Shown piece by piece: positions 12,501-27,500 of a DNA stretch of 64,000 nt. Numbering within the stretch: the first letter of the stretch is position 1; the number at the start of each line of letters is the position of its first letter. This DNA is from Notolepis coatsorum (lineage: Eukaryota; Chordata; Actinopteri; Aulopiformes; Paralepididae), in the NCBI GenBank assembly GCA_963971535.1, contig OZ020589.1, forward strand, positions 54,042,883 through 54,106,882, written 5' to 3'. Under the pieces are notes generated by a model. It saw only the letters and a program-made list of their open reading frames with translations, had not been told where the DNA came from and did no database searches. A program made the position numbers and the translations under genes.

Positions 12501-15500
12501 GATCTGGTCTCTCACTCTATAGGACACTATATGATCTGGTATCTTACTCTATAGGACACTATATGATCTGGTCTCTCACTCTATAGGACACTATATGATC
12601 TGGTCTCTCACTCTATATGACACTATAGGATCCGGTCTCTCACTCTATAGGACACTATATGATCTGGTCTCTCACTCTATAGGACACTATATGATCTGGT
12701 CTCTCACTCTATAGGACACTATATGATCTGGTCTCTCACTCTATAGGACACTATATGATCTGGTCTCTCACTCTATAGGACACTATAGGATCTGGTCTCT
12801 CACTCTATAGGACACTATATTATCTGGTCACTCACTCTATAGGACACTATATGATCTGGTCTCTCACTCTATAGGACACTATATGATCTGGTCTCTCACT
12901 CTATAGGACACTATATGATCTGGTCTCTCACTCTATAGGACACTATAGGATCTGGTCTCTCACTCTATAGGACACTATATGATCTGGTCTCTCACTCTAT
13001 AGGACACTATATGATCTGGTCTCTCACTCTATAGGACACTATAGGATCTGGTCTCTCACTCTATATGACACTATATGATCTGGTCTCTCACTCTATAGGA
13101 CACTATATGATCTGGTCTCTCACTCTATAGGACACTATAGGATCTGGTCTCTCACTCTATAGGACACTATATGATCTGGTATCTCACTCTATAGGACACT
13201 ATATGATCTGGTCTCTCACTCTATAGGACACTATATGATCTGGTCTCTCACTCTATAGGACACTATAGGATCTGGTCTCTCACTCAATAGGAGACTATAG
13301 GATCTGGTCTCTCACTCTATATGACACTATATGATCTGGTCTCTAACTCTATATGACACTATATGATCTGGTCTCTCACTCTATATGACACTATATGATC
13401 TGGTCTCTCACTCTATATGACACTATAGGATCTGGTCTCTCACTCTATAGGACACTATATGATCTGGTATCTCACTCTATAGGACACTATAGGATCTGGT
13501 CTCTCACTCTATAGGACACTATAGGATCTGGTCTCTCACTCTATATGACACTATAGGATCTGGTCTCTCACTCTATAGGACACTATATGATCTGGTCTAT
13601 CACTCTATATGACACTATATGATCTGGTCTATCACTCTATATGACACTATATGATCTGGTCTCTCACTCTATATGACACTATAGGATCTGGTCTCTCACT
13701 CTATAGGACACTATAGGATCTGGTCTCTCACTCTATATGACACTATATGATCTGGTCTCTCACTCTATATGACACTATATGATCTGGTCTCTCACTCTAT
13801 AGGACACTATATGATCTGGTCTCTCACTCTATAGGACACTATAGGATCTGGTCTCTCACTCTATAGGACACTATATGATCTGGTCTCTCACTCTATAGGA
13901 CACTATATGATCTGGTCTCTCACTCTATATGACACTATATGATCTGGTCTCTCACTCTATATGACACTATAGGATCTGGTCTCTCACTCTATAGGACACT
14001 ATAGGATCTGGTCTCTCACTCTATAGGACACTATAGGATCTGGTCTCTCACTCTATAGGACACTATAGGATCTGGTCTCTCACTCTATAGGACACTATAT
14101 GATCTGGTATCTCACTCTATAGGACACTATATGATCTGGTCTCTCACTCTATAGGACACTATATGATCTGGTCTCTCACTCTATAGGACACTATAGGATC
14201 TGGTCTCTCACTCTATAGGACACTATATGATCTGGTCTCTCACTCTATAGGACACTATATGATCTGGTCTCTCACTCTATAGGACACTATATGATCTGGT
14301 CTCTCACTCTATAGGACACTATAGGATCTGGTCTCTCACTCTATAGGACACTATAGGATCTGGTCTCTCACTCTATAGGACACTATAGGATCTGGTCTCT
14401 CACTCTATAGGACACTATATGATCTGGTCTCTCACTCTATAGGACACTATATGATCTGGTCTCTCACTCTATAGGACACTATATGATCTGGTCTCTCACT
14501 CTATAGGACACTATAGGATCTGGTCTCTCACTCTATAGGACACTATATGATCTGGTCTCTCACTCTATAGGACACTATATGATCTGGTCTCTCACTCTAT
14601 AGGACACTATAGGATCTGGTCTCTCACTCTATATGACACTATATGATCTGGTCTCTCACTCTATAGGACACTATATGATCTGGTCTCTCACTCTATAGGA
14701 CACTATAGGATCTGGTCTCTCACTCTATAGGACACTATATGATCTGGTATCTCACTCTATAGGACACTATATGATCTGGTATATCACTCTATAGGACACT
14801 ATATGATCTATCACTCTATAGGACACTATATGATCTGGTCTCTCACTCTATAGGACACTATATGATCTGGTCTCTCACTCTATAGGACACTATATGATCT
14901 GGTATCTTACTCTATAGGACACTATATGATCTGGTCTCTCACTCTATAGGACACTATATGATCTGGTCTCTCACTCTATATGACACTATAGGATCCGGTC
15001 TCTCACTCTATAGGACACTATATGATCTGGTCTCTCACTCTATAGGACACTATATGATCTGGTCTCTCACTCTATAGGACACTATATGATCTGGTCTCTC
15101 ACTCTATAGGACACTATATGATCTGGTCTCTCACTCTATAGGACACTATAGGATCTGGTCTCTCACTCTATAGGACACTATATTATCTGGTCTCTCACTC
15201 TATAGGACACTATATGATCTGGTCTCTCACTCTATAGGACACTATATGATCTGGTCTCTCACTCTATAGGACACTATATGATCTGGTCTCTCACTCTATA
15301 GGACACTATAGGATCTGGTCTCTCACTCTATAGGACACTATATGATCTGGTCTCTCACTCTATAGGACACTATATGATCTGGTCTCTCACTCTATAGGAC
15401 ACTATAGGATCTGGTCTCTCACTCTATATGACACTATATGATCTGGTCTCTCACTCTATAGGACACTATATGATCTGGTCTCTCACTCTATAGGACACTA

Positions 15501-18500
15501 TAGGATCTGGTCTCTCACTCTATAGGACACTATATGATCTGGTATCTCACTCTATAGGACACTATATGATCTGGTCTATCACTCTATAGGACACTATATG
15601 ATCTATCACTCTATAGGACACTATATGATCTGGTCTCTCACTCTATAGGACACTATATGATCTGGTCTCTCACTCTATATGACACTATATGATCTGGTCT
15701 CTCACTCTATAGGACACTATAGGATCTGGTATCTCACTCTATATGACACTATATGATCTGGTCTCTCACTCTATAGGACACTATATGATCTGGTATCTCA
15801 CTCTATATGACACTATATGATCTGGTCTATCACTCTATAGGACACTATAGGATCTGGTCTCTCACTCTATATGACACTATAGGATCTGGTCTCTCACTCT
15901 ATATGACACTATATGATCTGGTCTCTCACTCTATATGACACTATAGGATCTGGTCTCTCACTCTATAGGACACTATAGGATCTGGTCTCTCACTCTATAT
16001 GACACTATATGATCTGGTCTCTCACTCTATAGGACACTATAGGATCTGGTCTCTCACTCTATAGGACACTATAGGATCTGGTCTCTCACTCTATAGGACA
16101 CTATAGGATCTGGTCTCTCACTCTATAGGACACTATAGGATCTGGTCTCTCACTCTATAGGACACTATAGGATCTGGTCTCTCACTCTATAGGACACTAT
16201 ATGATCTGGTCTCTCACTCTATAGGACACTATAGGATCTGGTCTCTCACTCTATAGGACACTATATGATCTGGTCTCTCACTCTATAGGACACTATATGA
16301 TCTGGTCTCTCACTCTATAGGACACTATAGGATCTGGTCTCTCACTCTATAGGACACTATATGATCTGGTCTCTCACTCTATAGGACACTATAGGATCTG
16401 TTCTCTCACTCTATAGGACACTATATGATCTGGTCTCTCACTCTATAGGACACTATAGGATCTGGTCTCTCACTCTATATGACACTATAGGATCTGGTCT
16501 CTCACTCTATAGGACACTATATGATCTGGTCTCTCACTCTATAGGACACTATAGGATCTGGTCTCTCACTATATAGGACACTATAGGATCTGGTCTCTCA
16601 CTCTATAGGACACTATAGGATCTGGTCTCTCACTCTATAGGACACTATAGGATCTGGTCTCTCACTCTATATGACACTATAGGATCTGGTATCTCACTCT
16701 ATAGGACACTATAGGATCTGGTCTCTCACTCTATATGACACTATAGGATCTGGTCTCTCACTCTATAGGACACTATAGGATCTGGTCTCTCACTCTATAG
16801 GACACTATAGGATCTGGTCTCTCACTCTATATGACACTATATGATCTGGTCTCTCACTCTATATGACACTATATGATCTGGTCTCTCACTCTATAGGACA
16901 CTATAGGATCTGGTCTCTCACTCTATAGGACACTATATGATCTGGTCTCTCAATCTATAGGACACTATAGGATCTGGTCTCTCACTCTATAGGACACTAT
17001 ATGATCTGGTCTCTCACTCTATAGGACACTATAGGATCTGGTCTCTCACTCTATATGATCTGGTCTCTCACTCTATAGGACACTATAGGATCTGGTCTCT
17101 CACTCTATATGACACTATATGATCTGGTCTCTCACTCTATAGGACACTATATGATCTGGTCTCTCACTCTATAGGACACTATAGGATCTGGTCTCTCACT
17201 CTATATGACACTATATGATCTGGTATCTCACTCTATAGGACACTATATGATCTGGTCTCTCACTCTATAGGACACTATATGATCTGGTCTCTCACTCTAT
17301 ATGACACTATATGATCTGGTCTCTCACTCTATAGGACACTATAGGATCTGGTCTCTCACTCTATAGGACACTATAGGATCTGGTCTCTCACTCTATAGGA
17401 TCTGGTCTCTCACTCTATAGGACACTATAGGATCTGGTCTCTCACTCTATAGGACACTATAGGATCTGGTCTCTCACTCTATAGGACACTATATGATCTG
17501 GTCTTTCACTCTATAGGACACTATAGGATCTGGTCTCTCACTCTATATGATCTGGTCTCTCACTCTATAGGACACTATAGGATCTGGTCTCTCACTCTAT
17601 ATGACACTATATGATCTGGTCTCTCACTCTATAGGACACTATATGATCTGGTCTCTCACTCTATAGGACACTATAGGATCTGGTCTCTCACTCTATATGA
17701 CACTATATGATCTGGTATCTCACTCTATAGGACACTATAGGATCTGGTCTCTCACTCTATATGACACTATATGATCTGGTCTCTCACTCTATAGGACACT
17801 ATATGATCTGGTCTCTCACTCTATAGGACACTATAGGATCTGGTCTCTCACTCTATAGGACACTATATGATCTGGTCTCTCACTCTATAGGACACTATAT
17901 GATCTGGTCTCTCACTCTATAGGACACTATAGGATCTGGTCTCTCACTCTATAGGACACTATAGGATCTGGTCTCTCACTCTATAGGATCTGGTCTCTCA
18001 CTCTATAGGACACTATAGGATCTGGTATCTCACTCTATAGGACACTATATGATCTGGTCTCTCACTCTATAGGACACTATATGATCTGGTCTCTCACTCT
18101 ATAGGACACTATATGATCTGGTCTCTCACTCTATAGGACACTATATGATCTGGTCTCTCACTCTATATGACACTATATGATCTGGTCTCTCACTCTATAT
18201 GACACTATATGATCTGGTCTCTCACTCTATAGGACACTATATGATCTGGTCTCTCACTCTATAGGACACTATATGATCTGGTCTCTCACTCTATAGGACA
18301 CTATATGATCTGGTCTCTCACTCTATATGACACTATATGATCTGGTCTCTCACTCTATATGACACTATAGGATCTGGTCTCTCACTCTATAGGACACTAT
18401 ATGATTTAGTCTCTCACTCTATAGGACACTATATGATCTGGTCTCTCACTCTATAGGACACTATATGATCTGGTCTCTCACTCTATAGGACACTATAGGA

Positions 18501-21500
18501 TCTGGTCTCTCACTCTATAGGACACTATATGATCTGGTCTCTCACTCTATATGACACTATATGATCTGGTCTCTCACTCTATAGGACACTATATGATCTG
18601 GTCTCTCACTCTATAGGACACTATAGGATCTGGTCTCTTACTCTATAGGATCTGGTCTCTCACTCTATAGGACACTATAGGATCTGGTCTCTCACTATAT
18701 AGGACACTATATGATCTGGTCTCTCACTCTATAGGACACTATATGATCTGGTCTCTCACTCTATATGACACTATATGATCTGGTCTCTCACTCTATAGGA
18801 CACTATAGGATCTGGTCTCTCACTCTATAGGACACTATATGATCTGGTCTCTCACTCTATAGGACACTATAGGATCTGGTCTCTCACTCTATAGGACACT
18901 ATAGGATCTGGTCTCTCACTCTATAGGACACTATATGATCTGGTCTCTCACTCTATAGGACACTATAGGATCTGGTCTCTCACTCTATAGGACACTATAT
19001 GATCTGGTCTCTCACTCTATAGGACACTATAGGATCTGGTCTCTCACTCTATAGGACACTATATGATCTGGTCTCTCACTCTATAGGACACTATATGATC
19101 TGGTCTCTCACTCTATATGACACTATATGATCTGGTCTCTCACTCTATAGGACACTATAGGATCTGGTCTCTCACTCTATATGACACTATAGGATCTGGT
19201 CTCTCACTCTATAGGACACTATATGATCTGGTATCTCACTCTATAGGACACTATATGATCTGGTCTCTCACTCTATAGGACACTATAGGATCTGGTCTCT
19301 CACTCTATAGGACACTATATGATCTGGTCTATCACTCTATAGGACACTATATGATCTGGTCTCTCACTCTATAGGACACTATAGGATCTGGTCTCTCACT
19401 CTATAGGACACTATAGGATCTGGTCTCTCACTCTATATGACACTATATGATCTGGTCTCTCACTCTATAGGACACTATAGGATCTGGTCTCTCACTCTAT
19501 ATGACAATATATGATCTGGTCTCTCACTCTATAGGACACTATATGATCTGGTCTCTCACTCTATAGGACACTATATGATCTGGTCTCTCACTCTATAGGA
19601 CACTATAGGATCTGGTCTCTCACTCTATAGGACACTATATGATCTGGTCTCTCACTCTATAGGACACTATAGGATGTGGTCTCTCACTCTATAGGACACT
19701 ATAGGATCTGGTCTCTCACTCTATATGACACTATATGATCTGGTCTCTCACTCTATAGGACACTATATGATCTGGTCTCTCACTCTATAGGACACTATAT
19801 GATCTGGTCTCTCACTCTATAGGACACTATAGGATCTGGTCTCTCACTCTATAGGACACTATAGGATCTGGTCTCTCACTCTATAGGACACTATATGATC
19901 TGGTCTCTCACTCTATATGACACTATATGATCTGGTCTCTCACTCTATAGGACACTATAGGATCTGGTCTCTCACTCTATATGACACTATATGATCTGGT
20001 CTCTCACTCTATAGGACACTATAGGATCTGGTCTCTCACTCTATATGACAATATATGATCTGGTCTCTCACTCTATAGGACACTATATGATCTGGTCTCT
20101 CACTCTATAGGACACTATATGATCTGGTCTCTCACTCTATAGGACACTATAGGATCTGGTCTCTCACTCTATAGGACACTATATGATCTGGTCTCTCACT
20201 CTATAGGACACTATAGGATGTGGTCTCTCACTCTATAGGACACTATAGGATCTGGTCTCTCACTCTATATGACACTATATGATCTGGTCTCTCACTCTAT
20301 AGGACACTATATGATCTGGTCTCTCACTCTATAGGACACTATATGATCTGGTCTCTCACTCTATAGGACACTATAGGATCTGGTCTCTCACTCTATAGGA
20401 CACTATAGGATCTGGTCTCTCACTCTATAGGACACTATATGATCTGGTCTCTCACTCTATATGACACTATATGATCTGGTCTCTCACTCTATATGACACT
20501 ATATGATCTGGTCTCTCACTCTATATGACACTATATGATCTGGTCTATCACTCTATAGGACACTATATGATCTATCACTCTATAGGACACTATATGATCT
20601 GGTCTCTCACTCTATAGGACACTATATGATCTGGTCTTTCACTCTATAGGACACTATAGGATCTGGTCTCTCACTCTATATGATCTGGTCTCTCACTCTA
20701 TAGGACACTATAGGATCTGGTCTCTCACTCTATATGACACTATATGATCTGGTATCTCACTCTATAGGACACTATATGATCTGGTCTCTCACTCTATAGG
20801 ACACTATAGGATCTGGTCTCTCACTCTATATGACACTATATGATCTGGTATCTCACTCTATAGGACACTATAGGATCTGGTCTCTCACTCTATATGACAC
20901 TATATGATCTGGTCTCTCACTCTATAGGACACTATATGATCTGGTCTCTCACTCTATAGGACACTATAGGATCTGGTCTCTCACTCTATAGGACACTATA
21001 TGATCTGGTCTCTCACTCTATAGGACACTATATGATCTGGTCTCTCACTCTATATGACACTATATGATCTGGTCTCTCACTCTATAGGACACTATAGGAT
21101 CTGGTCTCTCACTCTATAGGACACTATAGGATCTGGTCTCTCACTCTATAGGATCTGGTCTCTCACTCTATAGGACACTATAGGATCTGGTATCTCACTC
21201 TATAGGACACTATATGATCTGGTCTCTCACTCTATAGGACACTATATGATCTGGTCTCTCACTCTATAGGACACTATATGATCTGGTCTCTCACTCTATA
21301 GGACACTATATGATCTGGTCTCTCACTCTATATGACACTATATGATCTGGTCTCTCACTCTATATGACACTATATGATCTGGTCTCTCACTCTATAGGAC
21401 ACTATAGGATCTGGTCTCTCACTCTATAGGACACTATATGATCTGGTCTCTCACTCTATAGGACACTATATGATCTGGTCTCTCACTCTATATGACACTA

Positions 21501-24500
21501 TATGATCTGGTCTCTCACTCTATATGACACTATAGGATCTGGTCTCTCACTCTATAGGACACTATATGATTTAGTCTCTCACTCTATAGGACACTATATG
21601 ATCTGGTCTCTCACTCTATAGGACACTATAGGATCTGGTCTCTCACTCTATAGGACACTATATGATCTGGTCTCTCACTCTATAGGACACTATAGGATCT
21701 GGTCTCTCACTCTATAGGACACTATATGATCTGGTCTCTCACTCTATATGACACTATATGATCTGGTCTCTCACTCTATAGGACACTATATGATCTGGTC
21801 TCTCACTCTATAGGACACTATAGGATCTGGTCTCTCACTCTATAGGATCTGGTCTCTCACTCTATAGGACACTATAGGATCTGGTCTCTCACTATATAGG
21901 ACACTATATGATCTGGTCTCTCACTCTATAGGACACTATATGATCTGGTCTCTCACTCTATATGACACTATATGATCTGGTCTCTCACTCTATAGGACAC
22001 TATAGGATCTGGTCTCTCACTCTATAGGACACTATATGATCTGGTCTCTCACTCTATAGGACACTATAGGATCTGGTCTCTCACTCTATAGGACACTATA
22101 GGATCTGGTCTCTCACTCTATAGGACACTATATGATCTGGTCTCTCACTCTATAGGACACTATAGGATCTGGTCTCTCACTCTATAGGACACTATATGAT
22201 CTGGTCTCTCACTCTATAGGACACTATAGGATCTGGTCTCTCACTCTATAGGACACTATAGGATCTGGTCTCTCACTCTATAGGACACTATAGGATCTGG
22301 TCTCTCACTCTATAGGACACTATATGATCTGGTCTCTCACTCTATATGACACTATATGATCTGGTCTCTCACTCTATATGACACTATATGATCTGGTCTC
22401 TCACTCTATATGACACTATATGATCTGGTCTATCACTCTATAGGACACTATATGATCTATCACTCTATAGGACACTATATGATCTGGTCTCTCACTCTAT
22501 AGGACACTATATGATCTGGTCTTTCACTCTATAGGACACTATAGGATCTGGTCTCTCACTCTATATGATCTGGTCTCTCACTCTATAGGACACTATAGGA
22601 TCTGGTCTCTCACTCTATATGACACTATATGATCTGGTCTCTCACTCTATAGGACACTATATGATCTGGTCTCTCACTCTATAGGACACTATAGGATCTG
22701 GTCTCTCACTCTATATGACACTATATGATCTGGTATCTCACTCTATAGGACACTATAGGATCTGGTCTCTCACTCTATATGACACTATATGATCTGGTCT
22801 CTCACTCTATAGGACACTATATGATCTGGTCTCTCACTCTATAGGACACTATAGGATCTGGTCTCTCACTCTATAGGACACTATATGATCTGGTCTCTCA
22901 CTCTATAGGACACTATATGATCTGGTCTCTCACTCTATATGACACTATATGATCTGGTCTCTCACTCTATAGGACACTATAGGATCTGGTCTCTCACTCT
23001 ATAGGACACTATAGGATCTGGTCTCTCACTCTATAGGATCTGGTCTCTCACTCTATAGGACACTATAGGATCTGGTATCTCACTCTATAGGACACTATAT
23101 GATCTGGTCTCTCACTCTATAGGACACTATATGATCTGGTCTCTCACTCTATAGGACACTATATGATCTGGTCTCTCACTCTATAGGACACTATATGATC
23201 TGGTCTCTCACTCTATATGACACTATATGATCTGGTCTCTCACTCTATATGACACTATATGATCTGGTCTCTCACTCTATAGGACACTATAGGATCTGGT
23301 CTCTCACTCTATAGGACACTATATGATCTGGTCTCTCACTCTATAGGACACTATATGATCTGGTCTCTCACTCTATATGACACTATATGATCTGGTCTCT
23401 CACTCTATATGACACTATAGGATCTGGTCTCTCACTCTATAGGACACTATATGATTTAGTCTCTCACTCTATAGGACACTATATGATCTGGTCTCTCACT
23501 CTATAGGACACTATAGGATCTGGTCTCTCACTCTATAGGACACTATATGATCTGGTCTCTCACTCTATAGGACACTATAGGATCTGGTCTCTCACTCTAT
23601 AGGACACTATATGATCTGGTCTCTCACTCTATATGACACTATATGATCTGGTCTCTCACTCTATAGGACACTATATGATCTGGTCTCTCACTCTATAGGA
23701 CACTATAGGATCTGGTCTCTCACTCTATAGGATCTGGTCTCTCACTCTATAGGACACTATAGGATCTGGTCTCTCACTATATAGGACACTATATGATCTG
23801 GTCTCTCACTCTATAGGACACTATATGATCTGGTCTCTCACTCTATATGACACTATATGATCTGGTCTCTCACTCTATAGGACACTATAGGATCTGGTCT
23901 CTCACTCTATAGGACACTATATGATCTGGTCTCTCACTCTATAGGACACTATAGGATCTGGTCTCTCACTCTATAGGACACTATAGGATCTGGTCTCTCA
24001 CTCTATAGGACACTATATGATCTGGTCTCTCACTCTATAGGACACTATAGGATCTGGTCTCTCACTCTATAGGACACTATATGATCTGGTCTCTCACTCT
24101 ATAGGACACTATAGGATCTGGTCTCTCACTCTATAGGACACTATATGATCTGGTCTCTCACTCTATAGGACACTATATGATCTGGTCTCTCACTCTATAT
24201 GACACTATATGATCTGGTCTCTCACTCTATAGGACACTATAGGATCTGGTCTCTCACTCTATATGACACTATAGGATCTGGTCTCTCACTCTATAGGACA
24301 CTATAGGATCTGGTATCTCACTCTATAGGACACTATATGATCTGGTCTCTCACTCTATAGGACACTATAGGATCTGGTCTCTCACTCTATAGGACACTAT
24401 ATGATCTGGTCTATCACTCTATAAGACACTATATGATCTGGTCTCTCACTCTATAGGACACTATAGGATCTGGTCTCTCACTCTATAGGACACTATAGGA

Positions 24501-27500
24501 TCTGGTCTCTCACTCTATATGACACTATATGATCTGGTCTCTCACTCTATAGGACACTATAGGATCTGGTCTCTCACTCTATATGACACTATATGATCTG
24601 GTCTCTCACTCTATAGGACACTATATGATCTGGTCTCTCACTCTATAGGACACTATATGATCTGGTCTCTCACTCTATAGGACACTATAGGATCTGGTCT
24701 CTCACTCTATAGGACACTATATGATCTGGTCTCTCACTCTATAGGACACTATAGGATGTGGTCTCTCACTCTATAGGACACTATAGGATCTGGTCTCTCA
24801 CTCTATATGACACTATATGATCTGGTCTCTCACTCTATAGGACACTATATGATCTGGTCTCTCACTCTATAGGACACTATATGATCTGGTCTCTCACTAT
24901 ATAGGACACTATAGGATCTGGTCTCTCACTCTATAGGACACTATAGGATCTGGTCTCTCACTCTATAGGACACTATATGATCTGGTCTCTCACTCTATAT
25001 GACACTATATGATCTGGTCTCTCACTCTATATGACACTATATGATCTGGTCTCTCACTCTATATGACACTATATGATCTGGTCTCTCACTCTATAGGACA
25101 CTATAGGATCTGGTCTCTCACTCTATAGGACACTATATGATCTGGTCTCTCACTCTATAGGACACTATATGATCTGGTCTCTCACTCTATAGGACACTAT
25201 AGGATCTGGTCTCTCACTCTATAGGACACTATATGATCTGGTCTCTCACTCTATAGGACACTATATGATCTGGTCTCTCACTCTATATGACACTATATGA
25301 TCTGGTCTCTCACTCTATATGACACTATATGATCTGGTCTCTCACTCTATAGGACACTATATGATCTGGTCTCTCACTCTATAGGACACTATATGATCTG
25401 GTCTCTCACTCTATAGGACTCTATATGATCTGGTCTCTCACTCTATAGGACACTATATGATCTGGTCTCTCACTCTATATGACACTATATGATCTGGTCT
25501 CTCACTCTATAGGACACTATAGGATCTGGTCTCTCACTCTATAGGACACTATAGGATCTGGTCTCTCACTCTATAGGACACTATAAGATCTGGTCTCTCA
25601 CTCTATAGGACACTATAGAATCTGGTCTCTCACTCTATAGGACACTATATGATCTGGTCTCTCACTCTATATGACACTATATGATCTGGTCTCTCACTCT
25701 ATAGGACACTATATGATCTGGTCTCTCACTCTATATGACACTATATGATCTGGTCTCTCACTCTATAGGACACTATAGGATCTGGTCTCTCACTCTATAT
25801 GACACTATATGATCTGGTCTCTCACTCTATAGGACACTATAGGATCTGGTCTCTCACTCTATAGGACACTATATGATCTGGTCTCTCACTCTATAGGACA
25901 CTATATGATCTGGTCTCTCACTCTATATGACACTATAGGATCTGGTCTCTCACTCTATAGGACACTATATGATCTGGTCTCTCACTCTATAGGACACTAT
26001 AGGATCTGGTCTCTCACTCTATAGGACACTATAGGATCTGGTCTCTCACTCTATAGGACACTATATGATCTGGTCTCTCACTCTATATGACACTATATGA
26101 TCTGGTCTCTCACTCTATAGGACACTATATGATCTGGTCTCTCACTCTATAGGACACTATAGGATCTGGTCTCTCACTCTATAGGACACTATAGGATCTG
26201 GTCTCTCACTCTATAGGACACTATAGGATCTGGTCTCTCACTCTATAGGACACTATATGATCTGGTCTCTCACTCTATAGGACACTATAGGATCTGGTCT
26301 CTCACTCTATAGGACACTATAGGATCTGGTCTCTCACTCTATATGACACTATATGATCTGGTCTCTCACTCTATAGGACACTATATGATCTGGTCTCTCA
26401 CTCTATATGACACTATATGATCTGGTCTCTCACTCTATAGGACACTATATGATCTGGTCTCTCACTCTATAGGACACTATATGATCTGGTCTCTCACTCT
26501 ATAGGACACTATATGATCTGGTCTCTCACTCTATAGGACACTATATGATCTGGTCTCTCACTCTATAGGACACTATAGGATCTGGTCTCTCACTCTATAG
26601 GACACTATAGGATCTGGTCTCTCACTCTATAGGACACTATAGGATCTGGTCTCTCACTCTATAGGACACTATATGATCTGGTCTCTCACTCTATAGGACA
26701 CTATATGATCTGGTCTCTCACTCTATAGGACACTATATGATCTGGTCTCTCACTCTATATGACACTATATGATCTGGTCTCTCACTCTATAGGACACTAT
26801 ATGATCTGGTCTCTCACTCTATAGGACACTATAGGATCTGGTCTCTCACTCTATAGGACACTATATGATCTGGTATCTCACTCTATAGGACACTATATGA
26901 TCTGGTCTATCACTCTATAGGACACTATATGATCTATCACTCCTATAGGACACTATATGATCTGGTCTCTCACTCTATAGGACACTATATGATCTGGTCT
27001 CTCACTCTATATGACACTATATGATCTGGTCTCTCACTCTATAGGACACTATAGGATCTGGTATCTCACTCTATATGACACTATATGATCTGGTCTCTCA
27101 CTCTATAGGACACTATATGATCTGGTCTCTCACTCTATATGACACTATATGATCTGGTCTATCACTCTATAGGACACTATAGGATCTGGTCTCTCACTCT
27201 ATATGACACTATAGGATCTGGTCTCTCACTCTATATGACACTATATGATCTGGTCTCTCACTCTATATGACACTATAGGATCTGGTCTCTCACTCTATAG
27301 GACACTATAGGATCTGGTCTCTCACTCTATAGGACACTATATGATCTGGTCTCTCACTCTATAGGACACTATAGGATCTGGTCTCTCACTCTATAGGACA
27401 CTATAGGATCTGGTCTCTCACTCTATAGGACACTATAGGATCTGGTCTCTCACTCTATAGGACACTATAGGATCTGGTCTCTCACTCTATAGGACACTAT

